Source: Streptacidiphilus pinicola
Lineage (GTDB): Bacteria > Actinomycetota > Actinomycetes > Streptomycetales > Streptomycetaceae
Assembly (NCBI RefSeq): GCF_003258295.1
Contig: NZ_QKYN01000053.1
Coordinates: 5,538-69,537, forward strand
Direction: 5' to 3'
Length of the DNA: 64,000 bases
Shown here piece by piece: positions 34,390-43,723 of the stretch; the stretch's first letter is position 1; the number at the start of each line of letters is the position of its first letter. Position numbers and translations under genes: made by a program. The notes beneath the pieces are model-generated. The model was not told where the DNA came from, did no database searches, and worked only from the letters and a program-made list of their open reading frames with translations.

Positions 34390-35039
34390 CGGACGCCGCG
34401 GGCCACACTCGCCTGCCCGTCCGCCGTGGCCCGGGTGAACAACCTGCGCGAAAGCCCCTCCAAGTCCTGCGTCTGCGCCGGTCGCAGGGGCGTCTTCTGT
34501 GCCTCGTTCAAGGCGTCTTCGTCGCTGGTGCAGAAGCCGTCGTCCTGCCCGATGACGAGGAGGACGTTCACGCCGCAGTAGGGGCAAGCGACTTCGTACT
34601 CCCCGGTGTGCAGACCGTCCAGGCAGCGATCCCAGACCTCGACTCCTTCGAAGGAGAGAAGGGCCTGAAGCAGGTTCACGTACTCCTCGGGCTCGGCCGA
34701 CTGGCTCAGGCGACGATCAGCGAGATCACGCAGCACTGCGATCGACGTGGCGAAGACCGTCAGCGGGCTGTCGGCCTCCGACAGGCTGGGAGAGCAAGCT
34801 GCGATCGCTCCGGCTGCCAGCAGCACCCAGCCCTGATCGTCTGTGCTGCACGCTGCCGCCATCTCGGACAGTCGCGGGAGAGCTGCGAAGCTGGCGGTGA
34901 AAGCGGTGTCCAGCTGCGGGCACAAGTGATCCATCAGCTCGGACCACACACCGCTCGGATCGGCCTCGAAGCGGTCCAAGAGACCGGGCACGTGCTCCGC
35001 GGAGCCGCACGCGTCGTCAAGGGTCGACCAGTCCACCAT
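34305..35039 (-). CDS. Hypothetical protein truncated by ISL3 end
   Basis: About 244 residues from ATG 35039. It is a soluble helical protein with a CPYCGVNVLLVIG CxxC and a second CPDC near the end, probably one zinc site. The last dozen residues (ERVTAGWIP) are encoded by the inverted repeat of the ISL3 element, so the natural C-terminus is gone. Similar cysteine-bearing proteins are common in Streptomyces genomes; the function is unknown. Confidence 0.55.
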   Translation of the reverse strand: MVDWSTLDDACGSAEHVPGLLDRFEADPSGVWSELMDHLCPQLDTAFTASFAALPRLSEMAAACSTDDQGWVLLAAGAIAACSPSLSEADSPLTVFATSIAVLRDLADRRLSQSAEPEEYVNLLQALLSFEGVEVWDRCLDGLHTGEYEVACPYCGVNVLLVIGQDDGFCTSDEDALNEAQKTPLRPAQTQDLEGLSRRLFTRATADGQASVARGVRYVFGRADCPDCRTDFSVPERVTAGWIP

Positions 35040-35196
35040 GCGCACATCCAACCAGGCGCCCCCCGAGTGGACGGCATCAGGTCAAGCGGCGGATCCAAGA
35101 TCCTTCACGGAACTCCTGCCAGACCCAATTTCGACCGTCCCCATCATGGTCAAGGTGATCGCGCGCAGGTTGACTTGGTGTCCCGCCTGGCTCAGG

Positions 35197-37740
35197 TCAG
35201 AGGGTCGTCGCCACGCTGGGGTCGGGCAGCAGGGTGGCAAGCGGCCATAGTCGCGCCGTCCCGTCCATGCTCGCTGTGGCGAGCAGGCGGTTGTCGGGGG
35301 AGAACACCACTGACCGGACGCTGTTGCTGTGGCCGATCAGGGCTTTGCCGTGGGGGTGGCCGGTGACCGGGTCCCACAACCGCACCCTGACGTCGCCATC
35401 GGTGGTAGTGAGCGCGCGACCGTCGGAGGCGAAGGCCGCCGTCCCGTCCCTGCTTGCGACGGCGAGGAGGCGGTTGTCGGGGGAGAACGCCACTGATGGG
35501 GCGCCGCCGGAGTGGCCGGTGAGGGGTTCGCGGATGGGTTGGCCGGTGGCTGGGTCACACAGCCACACCGTGCCGTCGGCGCCTGCAGTGGCGAGGAGGC
35601 GGCCGTCGGGGGAGAACGCCACCGACCAGACGCCACCGATGTGGCGGCTGAGGGGTTGACCGTGGGGTCGGCCGGTCGCCGGGTTCCATAGCCGCACCGT
35701 GCCCTCGGCGCCGTCGGCACCTGCGGTGGCGAGGAGGCGGCCGTCGGGGGAGAACGCCAGCGACGCGACGCCACCGTAGTGGCCGCTGAGGGGTTCACGG
35801 GTGGGTTGTCCGGTGACCGGGTCCCACAGCCACACCGTGCCGTCGCCTACGGCGGCGGCGAGGAGGCGGTTGTCGGGGGAGAACGCCACCGAGAAGACGG
35901 TGCCGGAGTGGCCAGTGAGGGGTTCGCGGATGGGTTGTCCGGTGGCCGGGTCCCACAACCGTACCGTGCAGTCGGCGCCGGCGGTGGCGAGGAGGCGGTT
36001 GTCGGGGGAGAACGCCACCGACCAGACACTGTTGGTGTGTCCGGTGAGGGGCTGGCTGTGGGGTCGGCCGGTGGCCGGGTCCCACAGCCGTACCGTGCAG
36101 TCGTTGCCGGCGGTGGCGAGGAGGCGGCCGTCGGGGGAGAACGCCACCGAGAAGACGGTGCCGATGTGGCCGATGAGGGGGAGCCCGTACGACGGCAGCC
36201 TCGTATACAGGGAACTGACCAGCGCTTCTATACGATCCTGCGTCAGCTCTGCCGCGGCGTGCAGGCGCGCGACCTGAAGTACAAGCCCGTCGCGTTCCTT
36301 CTGCAACGAGGCGAAATCCTCAGAGACGGCGGAGCCCTCGGTGCCCTGGATAAGAGCCCCGGGCTCGGGTACGGCACCCGTCTCCCGTCGCCACAGCCGC
36401 ACCGTGTGGTCGTCGCCGGCGGTGGCGAGGAGGCGGGCGTCGGGGGAGAAGGCCACCGAGCGGACGCCGCCGGTGTGGCCGGTTAGGGCTTCGCCAACGG
36501 GTTGGCCGGTGGCCGGGTCCCACACCCGCACCGTGCCGTCGCTGCCGGCGGTGGCGAGCAGGTGCCCGTCGGGGGAGAACGCCACCGCGTAGACGGGGCC
36601 GGTGTGGCCGTTGAGGGGTTCGCTGACGGGTTGGCCGGTGACGGGGTCCCACAGCCGCGTGCCTTCGCTGCCGGCGGTGGCGAGCAGGTGCCCGTGCGGG
36701 GAAAAGGCCGCCGACCAGACGGGGTGGGTGTGGCCGTTGAGGGGTTGGCCGTGGGGTTGGCCGGTGACGGCGTCCCACAACCGCACCGTGAGGTCATGGC
36801 TCGTGGTGGCGAGGAGGTGCCCGTCGGGCGAGAAGGCCGCCGACCAGACTGGACCGGTGTGGCCGTTGAGGGGTTGGCCGTGGGCGTGGCCGGTGACGGG
36901 GTCCCACAGCCGCGTGCCTTCGCTGCCGGCGGTGGCGAGCAGGTGCCCGTCGGGGGAGAACGCCACCGACCAGACGGGGCCGATGTGGCAGATGAGGGGT
37001 TGGCCGACGGCTTGGCCTGTGGCTGGGTCCCACAGCCGAACTCCGGTGTTGCCTGCGGTGGCGGCGAGCAGGTGCCCGTCGGGGGAGAACGCCACCGACC
37101 GGACGATGCCGTTGTGGCCGATGAGGGGTTTGCGAGCGGGTTGGCCGGTGGCCGGGTTCCACAGCCGCACCGTCCCGTCGTTGCCGGCGGTGGCGAGGAG
37201 GTGCCCGTCGGGGGAAAACGCCACCGAAAGGACCTCGTCGGAGTGGGCCTTCAGGATGCGGTTCGCCGAATACGTCCCCAACGTGGGATCCGGCATGGGG
37301 GACAGGGGATCGGGCTGCCGAGGGGCGTGTTCTTCGTCGGGGTCGGTCCGACGCGGCTCGGTGGCGTCGGGTACGAGCCGGGGGCGCGGCACAGGCATTA
37401 GGCGGGCGTCGACGCGTGAGCGTTCGAGTTCCTGCCAGCGGGTGCGGAACTGCTTCACCCGTGCGTCGTCACGGCTTACGGGGTGGCCGTCCTCAAGCAT
37501 GAGCAGGGTCTGGACCAGGGCGATCAGGAAGTCCAGGCGTGGCAGGCGTTTGCCCGCCAGGGCCTCGCTGACTGCGGAGGCCGACAGCGGCCGCGCTTTC
37601 GGCGCGGCCTTCTCCACCTCGCGCAGCGAAGGGTTGCCGCAGGTGATCCGCAGCTGGCGCAGTTCCCCCGCGAAGACGGCGAGCTCCTGCGCATAGCTGG
37701 CCGGGACCGGCTGCTGCGGGTCGGTGGTCGGGTCGGCCAC
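35197..37740 (-). CDS. HTH-WD40 protein with 14 repeats
   Basis: 847 residues from GTG 37740 (GGGGGAC upstream). Residues about 15-100 form an XRE-like HTH ([20 protein letters not shown]). A Pro/Arg-rich linker follows, then seven WD40 repeats ([20 protein letters not shown] pattern), a spacer of about 65 residues with likely coiled coil ([20 protein letters not shown]), then seven more repeats. This predicts two seven-bladed propellers. Related actinobacterial proteins usually carry a STAND NTPase between HTH and WD40; none is seen here. Repeats are nearly identical in DNA, implying recent expansion. It is probably a signalling or scaffolding protein. Confidence 0.82.
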   Translation of the reverse strand: MADPTTDPQQPVPASYAQELAVFAGELRQLRITCGNPSLREVEKAAPKARPLSASAVSEALAGKRLPRLDFLIALVQTLLMLEDGHPVSRDDARVKQFRTRWQELERSRVDARLMPVPRPRLVPDATEPRRTDPDEEHAPRQPDPLSPMPDPTLGTYSANRILKAHSDEVLSVAFSPDGHLLATAGNDGTVRLWNPATGQPARKPLIGHNGIVRSVAFSPDGHLLAATAGNTGVRLWDPATGQAVGQPLICHIGPVWSVAFSPDGHLLATAGSEGTRLWDPVTGHAHGQPLNGHTGPVWSAAFSPDGHLLATTSHDLTVRLWDAVTGQPHGQPLNGHTHPVWSAAFSPHGHLLATAGSEGTRLWDPVTGQPVSEPLNGHTGPVYAVAFSPDGHLLATAGSDGTVRVWDPATGQPVGEALTGHTGGVRSVAFSPDARLLATAGDDHTVRLWRRETGAVPEPGALIQGTEGSAVSEDFASLQKERDGLVLQVARLHAAAELTQDRIEALVSSLYTRLPSYGLPLIGHIGTVFSVAFSPDGRLLATAGNDCTVRLWDPATGRPHSQPLTGHTNSVWSVAFSPDNRLLATAGADCTVRLWDPATGQPIREPLTGHSGTVFSVAFSPDNRLLAAAVGDGTVWLWDPVTGQPTREPLSGHYGGVASLAFSPDGRLLATAGADGAEGTVRLWNPATGRPHGQPLSRHIGGVWSVAFSPDGRLLATAGADGTVWLCDPATGQPIREPLTGHSGGAPSVAFSPDNRLLAVASRDGTAAFASDGRALTTTDGDVRVRLWDPVTGHPHGKALIGHSNSVRSVVFSPDNRLLATASMDGTARLWPLATLLPDPSVATTL

Positions 37741-37941
37741 GAGTGTCCCCCTGACAGTGTGTGAGGATCACCGTAGAAGCCCCGAGAACGGCAGGCACCG
37801 AAAACGGCCGAACAGCATCGGATGCGAGCGTTGTTCGGCCGATCCGCTGTGGCGTACGGTCCTGGCCAGTGCCGATCGGTCTCGCGCGGGATCGTTCGTG
37901 TGGTGGTGGGTCGCCGCCGGATCGGGGCTGCACTGGTGGGC

Positions 37942-38229
37942 ATGGACACCAACGACCCCACCCAGCAGACCGCGGCGGCTTCCGCTGCCGCGACCGTCGC
38001 GCCGTCGCCAGCCCCCCGGATCTCGGACGACACTGCCGTCCGCCCGGCCAACCCCGTCCCGCCGGCCCCGACCCACGAGCGGGTGCTGGACCTGGTGGCC
38101 CTGCTGGTCCTGATCGCCCTGGCCGCCGCCGTGTTCACCCTGGCCGGCCCCGGCGCTTTCACCGCCGTCACCAGCGTGGGCATGGGCCTGTTCGCCACCT
38201 GGCGCTCACACCGGCCCCCGCGCCAGTGA
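37942..38229 (+). CDS. Small membrane protein
   Basis: 95 residues from ATG 37942. A Pro/Ala-rich N-terminus precedes hydrophobic helices (VLDLVALLVLIALAAAVFTL, then AFTAVTSVGMGLFATW). It has no motif. It starts about 200 bases from the WD40 gene on the opposite strand and may share its control region. Confidence 0.5.
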   Translation: MDTNDPTQQTAAASAAATVAPSPAPRISDDTAVRPANPVPPAPTHERVLDLVALLVLIALAAAVFTLAGPGAFTAVTSVGMGLFATWRSHRPPRQ

Positions 38230-38337
38230 CGAGGTGCAGGCGGGGCCGCGCCGGGGGCCCCAGGGGGCCGGCCGCGGTCGTCGGCGTCGTCGTGGACGGC
38301 CGGGCAGGGCCTGAGCCGCGGCGACCCGGATGGGGTT

Positions 38338-38540
38338 GAGTGGCAAGGGGCCATAGTCGCGCCGTCCCGTCGCTGCTCGCGGTGGCGAGCAGGCGGCTGT
38401 CGGGGGAGAACATCACCGACCGAATGCTGTTGCTGTGGCCGATCAGGGGTTTGCCGTGGGGCTGGCCGGTGACTGGGTCCCACAACCGCACCCTGACGTC
38501 GCCTCTGGTGGTGGTGAGCGCGCGACCGTCAGAGGCGGAC
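38338..38540 (-). pseudogene. Duplicated 3' end of the WD40 gene
   Basis: These bases encode [20 protein letters not shown] and [20 protein letters not shown], closely matching the last two repeats of the 847-residue WD40 protein (35233-35430). There is no start and no upstream repeats, so this is a duplicated fragment. It shows that the 3' region was once copied about 3 kb away or that a second WD40 gene was deleted. Confidence 0.8.
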
Positions 38541-38580
38541 GGCGCGCCGGCGCCGGCGCCGGCGCCGGCGCCGGCGGGGG
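38541..38580. repeat. GGCGCC/GCGCCG hexamer tandem repeat
   Basis: About five perfect GCGCCG units lie directly next to the WD40 fragment, a likely slippage product. It has no coding meaning in any intact gene. Confidence 0.8.
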
Positions 38581-38629
38581 CGAGGAGGCCGTCTGGGGAA
38601 CCGGTCAGGGTGCACCCAAGCACTGCGAT

Positions 38630-38676
38630 GTATCGATTCCTACCCATGTTGCTTGGAGGTGGGTAGAATTTGATAC
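38630..38676 (+). promoter_or_regulatory. Long imperfect operator of abiEi, with leaderless promoter
   Basis: Arms 38630-38646 and 38660-38676 are inverted repeats with two mismatches (GTATC, ATTC and TACCCA shared). A -10-like TAGAAT lies within the right arm, and the ATG at 38677 follows at once, so the mRNA is probably leaderless. AbiEi proteins bind inverted repeats in their own promoters, so this fits autorepression. Confidence 0.65.
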
Positions 38677-39285
38677 ATGGATGCGTCTGGCAGGCTCGAA
38701 TCACGGTTGAGCGCCCTGCCGCCGACATTCACGACCGCCCAGGCACGCAGGGCTGGGCTGGCATCAAGGGATCTCGCGACGCTGGTTGCCGACGGCGAGA
38801 TCGAGGAGCTGTCCAGAGGCGTCTATCGTCTCGCGTCCGCCCCTGAGGCCGCTCATCTCGACTTGGTGGCTGTCGCGCGTCGTGCCCCGTCGGCGGTGGT
38901 GTGCGGCGAGTCCGCTCTGGCGTTGCACGATCTGATCGACGACGTCCCCTCGGCTGTCCATATCGCGGTGCCTCGTGGCTCGCACCGCCCGAAGATCTCC
39001 TATCCGCCCACGGTCGTCTCTCAGTACGCGGCGGAGACCTTCATGATTGGTGTCGAACCGTTTGAGGTCGCCCCTGGTGAGACAGTCCAGGTGTACGGCC
39101 GGGCGAGGTCGGTTGTAGACGCCATGCGCTTGCGACACCAAGTCGGGGACTCCTTGGCCCTGTCGGCCCTGGGACGCTTTCTGCGAACCGCAGGACCCGG
39201 TCCGGTCGCCGAACTGACCAGGATCGCCCGTGAGCTCGATGCCCTGGCGACGATCCGGCCCTCGGTGCAGGCGGTGCTGGCCTGA
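38677..39285 (+). CDS. AbiEi-type antitoxin
   Basis: 202 residues from ATG 38677. The N-terminal winged helix (FTTAQARRAGLASRDLATLV, GEIEELSRGVYRL) and the C-terminal AbiEi domain (VCGESALALHDLIDDVPSAVHIAVPRG, ARSVVDAMRLRHQVG) are intact. AbiEi neutralises the nucleotidyltransferase AbiEii and represses the operon; the pair gives phage abortive infection or plasmid stabilisation. The expected abiEii start overlaps the stop (TGATGG at 39283-39288), but the toxin gene is cut after about eight codons, leaving an orphan antitoxin. Confidence 0.82.
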   Translation: MDASGRLESRLSALPPTFTTAQARRAGLASRDLATLVADGEIEELSRGVYRLASAPEAAHLDLVAVARRAPSAVVCGESALALHDLIDDVPSAVHIAVPRGSHRPKISYPPTVVSQYAAETFMIGVEPFEVAPGETVQVYGRARSVVDAMRLRHQVGDSLALSALGRFLRTAGPGPVAELTRIARELDALATIRPSVQAVLA

Positions 39286-39310
39286 TGGCGAACATTCCAC
39301 GCGACACAAC
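39285..39310 (+). pseudogene. Stub of AbiEii toxin gene
   Basis: ATG 39285 gives MANIPRDT, the usual opening of AbiEii-like nucleotidyltransferases in Streptomyces, then unrelated sequence. The remaining toxin (around 280 residues) is missing. Bases 39311-39668 hold no other gene that I can see. Confidence 0.55.
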
Positions 39311-39668
39311 CCTCGACCTTCCACCGGTTCCACGGGGCGCCGAGCGCCCGGGTATTACCGCTGTCCGCGACGGCTATGTCATACGTCACGACGTTCATGA
39401 TGGCATCGGTGGGCTAAGGAACGGCCCCATTCCACGTGGTACGTGGTACCGCCGCGACAGGCGGGAACCGGGACTCCGGGCAGTGTCGGGTGCTGGCCGG
39501 GTGAGGTGCTCAGGCCGGGCAGGCAGCTTGGAAGCCTTGGCCATCAACCCTGGAGCGTGGCCATCTACCGTGCAAAGTCACGGAGGCGAGAAGGCTTCCG
39601 TTTGGCGTGCACGGCCCGATACATTCATGACTTGCAATAGATTGCGATAGAGTGCTAGTCTTGGCTCC

Positions 39669-40013
39669 ATGGCGTTGTATCGGGACATCTACACCGACCT
39701 CCGCCGGCGGATCGCCGCCGGCGAGTGGGCGGTTGGGGAGCAACTCCCCGATCTGGGCGCACTCAGGGAGTGTTATGGGGCCTCTCTGAACACCGTCCGC
39801 AGGGCGACCAACGATCTGCGCGACGAAGGCGTGCTCCGGATTTCCCAAGGCGAGGGCACCTTCGTGGCGGCACTGCCGCAGCCGACAGGCGAGGAGCTGC
39901 TGGAGCGACTGCGTCGCGCCCAAGTGGCGATCGGCGACGCCATCGCCGCCCTGGAGGCCGTGAACCGGCTGCCCGCGACCACCATGCCAGAAGGGGAGCC
40001 TGATGCCCGGTAG
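39669..40013 (+). CDS. GntR-type winged-helix regulator
   Basis: 114 residues from ATG 39669. It is a GntR winged helix (YRDIYTDLRRRIAAGEWAVG, LREC YGASLNTVRRATNDLRDEG, GEGTFVA), with no effector domain beyond a short helical tail. Plasmid-type short GntR proteins act as transfer or copy regulators. It overlaps tap by 11 bases and therefore probably controls the terminal-protein operon. Confidence 0.78.
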   Translation: MALYRDIYTDLRRRIAAGEWAVGEQLPDLGALRECYGASLNTVRRATNDLRDEGVLRISQGEGTFVAALPQPTGEELLERLRRAQVAIGDAIAALEAVNRLPATTMPEGEPDAR

Positions 40014-42261
40014 CGACGACGACATGTTCGCCGGCGTCGACGCGCTGCTGGCCGCCGTGAAGACCGGGACCGTACTGCCCGTCCCTACCGAGCGAGTTCG
40101 CCTGCGGGAGGCCGCAGGGCTGACTGTCGCCGCAGTGGCACAGGCTCTGGGCACCCGCACCGCGACATTGGAGTCCTGGGAAGCCGGCCGCACCGAGCCG
40201 ACCGGCGACCGACTGACCGCCTACCGGCGACTGTTGGAGGGCCTGGCCCAGCGCTACTCCGCCACGCCAGCCCCCGCGGAGTCGCCCGCCCCGGCCCCCG
40301 CGTCGACGGCGACTTCCGCTCCAGACCGCGCCGCCGACCCGATGCGGCCCGTCCCGGTCGTCACGGCCGCACCCCAGCCCCCGGCTGCGCCTGTCGCAGC
40401 TCCCGCCCCCGCTCACGCGCAGCCGCCCCGCCCCAACACGCGGGCCGATACGCCCTCCCGGCGTCCTACTCCGGCCCGCACCAGCGGTCGGCCAGCCACG
40501 CAACGCCCCGGCGAGTCCGCTGCTCGGTGGTGGCCCGCGGTCGCCCTGGACGTCGCGGCGGACGGCTGGGTGCTGGACGTGCCGCAGGTCCCGGCTCCGG
40601 CCGGACCGAAGTTGACCGACCTGTTCACCTGGTTGGGCACCGGCCTGCCGCTGCGGATCGAGCGGCTCCACGCCGCGGGCCGGGGCGGCGACGGCATGGT
40701 GGTGCTGACCGCCGGCGCGCTCGCCCAGCTCGGCCTGCCGACCACGCTGCCGTCCACGGACAGGGCCCTGACGGCGCTGCAGGTCAGGCTCGCGAAGGCT
40801 GCCGCGAGCGTCGGGATGGAGGTCTCCGACCAGATCGGCCCGACGTTCCGCGCGTTCCGCCGCAAGGGCTCGGCCGGCGGCCCCCGCACTTCGCTGGGCG
40901 TGCTGGTCGCGCCCTGGCTGGGGCAGGGCGACGCCCGTCAGCAGGCCACCAGCGCCCTGGCCGCGCCACTCGCCACCGGACCCGACGGCAGCTTGGACGG
41001 GCTCACTTTGGCGCGCCGGATCCGCGCCTTCACCGCGGACCTGGGCGTCGCCCCGGGCGCGAGCACGGCGTCGACCGCGATGCTGCTCCTGGACGCGGTC
41101 CGTCCCCGGATCGAGTGGGTGCGGGACGAGACGACGGGGGAGTGGACCTCGCATCTGCGCGACGGCGCGCTCCCGGCGGGCGACCTGTGCGTCGCGCCGG
41201 CGGCCGGGGCGCGGCACCCGCTGACCCGTCAGCTGCTGTCCCAGGGTGGGGTGGTGTGTGAGGAGGAGGACTACAAGTGGTGGGCCCGGCCGCTCACCGA
41301 GGACGAGGCGAAGAAGCCGTTCGCGGTCGCGGTCGACGTGTGCGCCTCCTATCTGTCCGTCACCGAGTCCCTGCGCCTGCCGGTCGGCCCGCTCAAGCTG
41401 GTAAAGCAGCCGGTGTGGGACGAGAAGATCGCCGGACTGTGGTGGTGCGATTTCACCGCCACGCCCGTGGACGAGTTGCTGCCGCACCCGGCGACGTTCC
41501 ACGGGATGCCGCCGACCGGACCGGGCTGGTACGCCACCCCCACCGTCGCCTACATGGCCAGCACCTACGGCTTCAACCCGGGCACGATCACCGATGCCTA
41601 CCTGTCCGTGCACACGGCGCCGATGTTGAAGGAGTGGACGGGCCGCGTACGGGCGGGGTACAAGCGCGCCTACGCCGTCCTCGGCCTGGTCGACGGCCTC
41701 GGCCCCGAGGCGTTCCTCGCCATCTACGCCCTCCACAAGGACATCGGCTCCGACCCCGAGTTGGCTGACGCGCTGACGCTGGCCGGGCTGTACAAGAACG
41801 TCTACAAGGGCGGGATCGGCAAGTGGGCCGACTCCGCACGCCACCTGGACGACCAGACGTGGCTGGAGAAGGTCGCCGCCTCCTGGGCGTACCGGCCGGA
41901 GATCCGGTTCCACATCATCGCCGCCGCCCGCATCGCCGCGCACCGCCGGCTGCGCAAGACGCTCCAGCTGACCGGCCGGGCCCCGATCGCGGTCAACGTC
42001 GACTCCTACCTCTACGCCGCCGACGCCCCGTCACCGATCGAGCTGCTGCCGGTCAAGGAGGACGGCTCCCCAGTGCCCGGCGCGCTGCGCCTGGGTATCG
42101 CCCCCGGCTCTCACAAGCACGAGTCCTCCTTCCCGCTGGCTGCGGCGGTGGCGGTGATGGAGCGCCGTGAGCATCCGTCCCGTCTGGTCCACCAGTACGG
42201 CACCGACGGCGGCCTTCTCGCCCAGGCCGAGGGCGGCATCGCGGAAGACGGTGAGTTCTGA
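40003..42261 (+). CDS. tap: Telomere-associated protein Tap
   Basis: 752 residues from ATG 40003 (GGGGAG upstream), close to the usual ~740. An N-terminal XRE-type HTH (LREAAGLTVAAVAQALGTRT, SWEAGR) is followed by a Pro/Ala linker and the long Tap domain (WWPAVALDVAADGWVLDVP, HPLTRQLLSQGGVVCEEEDY, VAVDVCASYLSV). Tap binds the 3' overhang of linear Streptomyces replicons and recruits the terminal protein to prime end replication. It overlaps the tpg start (TGATG). Its presence argues that this replicon is linear. Confidence 0.9.
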   Translation: MPGSDDDMFAGVDALLAAVKTGTVLPVPTERVRLREAAGLTVAAVAQALGTRTATLESWEAGRTEPTGDRLTAYRRLLEGLAQRYSATPAPAESPAPAPASTATSAPDRAADPMRPVPVVTAAPQPPAAPVAAPAPAHAQPPRPNTRADTPSRRPTPARTSGRPATQRPGESAARWWPAVALDVAADGWVLDVPQVPAPAGPKLTDLFTWLGTGLPLRIERLHAAGRGGDGMVVLTAGALAQLGLPTTLPSTDRALTALQVRLAKAAASVGMEVSDQIGPTFRAFRRKGSAGGPRTSLGVLVAPWLGQGDARQQATSALAAPLATGPDGSLDGLTLARRIRAFTADLGVAPGASTASTAMLLLDAVRPRIEWVRDETTGEWTSHLRDGALPAGDLCVAPAAGARHPLTRQLLSQGGVVCEEEDYKWWARPLTEDEAKKPFAVAVDVCASYLSVTESLRLPVGPLKLVKQPVWDEKIAGLWWCDFTATPVDELLPHPATFHGMPPTGPGWYATPTVAYMASTYGFNPGTITDAYLSVHTAPMLKEWTGRVRAGYKRAYAVLGLVDGLGPEAFLAIYALHKDIGSDPELADALTLAGLYKNVYKGGIGKWADSARHLDDQTWLEKVAASWAYRPEIRFHIIAAARIAAHRRLRKTLQLTGRAPIAVNVDSYLYAADAPSPIELLPVKEDGSPVPGALRLGIAPGSHKHESSFPLAAAVAVMERREHPSRLVHQYGTDGGLLAQAEGGIAEDGEF

Positions 42262-42890
42262 TGGCGGGCAGGGGCATGTTCGGCCGGGTCCGCGAGGCGC
42301 TGTTCCCTTCACGCAAGGCCCCGGTGCACACCACCACGCAGGCCGCGCAGGTGAGGGACAAGATGTTCGGCGGCTCCACCAGGGCCATGGCCGTCGCCTA
42401 CGGCGTCAGCCAGCGCACGGTGGAACGCTGGATCAAGGGGACCCGCACACCCCCGGAGCTTTCCCGCGCCGCCGAGCGGCGCTGGGAGAAGGAGAACGCC
42501 GCCCGAGCCCGCCAGGGCCGGCCACCGCTCCCGCGCCCGACCACCTCGGCCGACCGGCTGGCCAACGACGCGGTCCGCGTGCAGACCACCGACCGCGGCC
42601 GCGGGCGCAAGGCCAGGCAGCTGGCACAGCTTGGCGCCTTCTCCGGCCACACCGCGCGCGTCGGCCGGGCCACCACCTTCAACATCCGCGGTTCGGACGC
42701 GGTCCGCTCCCGCGACGTCCACGTCACCTTGACCGGCGAGCAGGCCGCCGCCCTGGCCCTGGCCGACAACGAGGATGAGGTCCGCGTCGTCATCGGCCAG
42801 GCGTTGGCCGACTACTTCAACGGCGGCCCGTACGGAGGCTTCGTCGCCCAGGACTTCGAATGGGACGAGGGCGACTTCGACGTCCGCTGA
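42261..42890 (+). CDS. tpg: Telomere terminal protein Tpg
   Basis: 209 residues from ATG 42261. Matches Tpg layout: basic N-terminal HTH (AVAYGVSQRTVERWIKGTRTPPE), then RGRKARQLAQLGAFSGHTARVGR and an acidic C-terminus (DEVRVVIGQALADYFNGGPYG). Tpg is covalently bound to the 5' ends of linear Streptomyces DNA and primes fill-in. The tap-tpg overlap is the usual arrangement. The gene appears complete. Confidence 0.9.
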   Translation: MAGRGMFGRVREALFPSRKAPVHTTTQAAQVRDKMFGGSTRAMAVAYGVSQRTVERWIKGTRTPPELSRAAERRWEKENAARARQGRPPLPRPTTSADRLANDAVRVQTTDRGRGRKARQLAQLGAFSGHTARVGRATTFNIRGSDAVRSRDVHVTLTGEQAAALALADNEDEVRVVIGQALADYFNGGPYGGFVAQDFEWDEGDFDVR

Positions 42891-43107
42891 CCGGGGCACC
42901 GGGGGTATTGACCTGGCGGCATCGGGCTCGGGAGGGCTTGCATGCCGAGCGCGGTCTTCCACTCGTTGGCGGCCAGGGCGAGGTCGCCTGACGGGCGACG
43001 CTCGCCGTGGAGCAGAAGGGGTGTGCCCTTCCGACAGGCCCGGCCGGGCCGAGGCGGCTTTCCCTTCTTGCCGTCCCCGCCTCGTCAAGGTTCGTGGCGG
43101 TGCGTGG

Positions 43108-43623
43108 TCAGCTGACCGTCAGTTGCCATCTGATCTCCCCGTCGTGCCATTGGTCGGTGGGAGCGAGGCCGGCTGCGGCGGCCACGGCGGCGGATGCCTT
43201 GTTGTCCGGGTGGATGTGGGCGCTGACGGTGTGCACCGGCTGTTCCCTGAGCCAGTTGACGAGTCCTTGGGCCGCCTCGGTGGCGATGCCTCGCCGCTGC
43301 CAGGCAGTTCCCACGACCCATGCGATCTCCGCGGTGGCTCCCCGGTCGTCCTCGATGATCGTGGCCTGGACGTAGCCGGTCAGACAGGCCGTCTCGCGGA
43401 GCCGGATCACCCAGTTGCACCAGGATTCGGTGGGGCGGGCTGAGCCGGCCGTCCAGCGTTCGTAGCGGACGCGCAAAGCCTGGGCCGTGTCCGGGGCGCC
43501 GCCGGTGAAGGTGTGCAGTTCGGGGTCGGACAGCACCGTGGCCATCTCGTCGGCGTGCTCGACCCGCAGGGGAATTAACGACAGCCGGTCGGTGTGGATG
43601 GTTTCGGGCTTGCGGGTGTTCAC
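43108..43623 (-). CDS. RimJ/RimL-type GNAT acetyltransferase
   Basis: 171 residues from GTG 43623 with GGAGG upstream. Typical N-acetyltransferase: TDRLSLIPLRVEHADEM at the start, ACLTGYVQATII, EIAWVVGTAWQRRGIATEAAQGLV (acetyl-CoA loop) and VSAHIHPDNKASAAVAAAAGL. Relatives acetylate protein N-termini, antibiotics or small amines. It stands between tpg and the serine hydrolase and is not clearly linked to either. Confidence 0.85.
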   Translation of the reverse strand: MNTRKPETIHTDRLSLIPLRVEHADEMATVLSDPELHTFTGGAPDTAQALRVRYERWTAGSARPTESWCNWVIRLRETACLTGYVQATIIEDDRGATAEIAWVVGTAWQRRGIATEAAQGLVNWLREQPVHTVSAHIHPDNKASAAVAAAAGLAPTDQWHDGEIRWQLTVS

Positions 43624-43723
43624 TCGGCCTCCTGGTTGGGATGTTCGACGAAGCTACCGCTGCCTCAGCGGGGGCGATTCACGCTCGTGCGGGTGTTGCA
43701 CCCGCGCGGCGCCGCCACACCCG

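Noticed and set aside
36502..37696. Plus-strand frames through the WD40 gene
   Set aside because: They repeat in step with the WD40 codons and are Val/Gly/Arg-rich reverse readings.
39763..41943. A 726-residue minus-strand open frame opposite tap
   Set aside because: The plus strand encodes a clear Tap protein over the same bases; the opposite frame has no recognisable domain.
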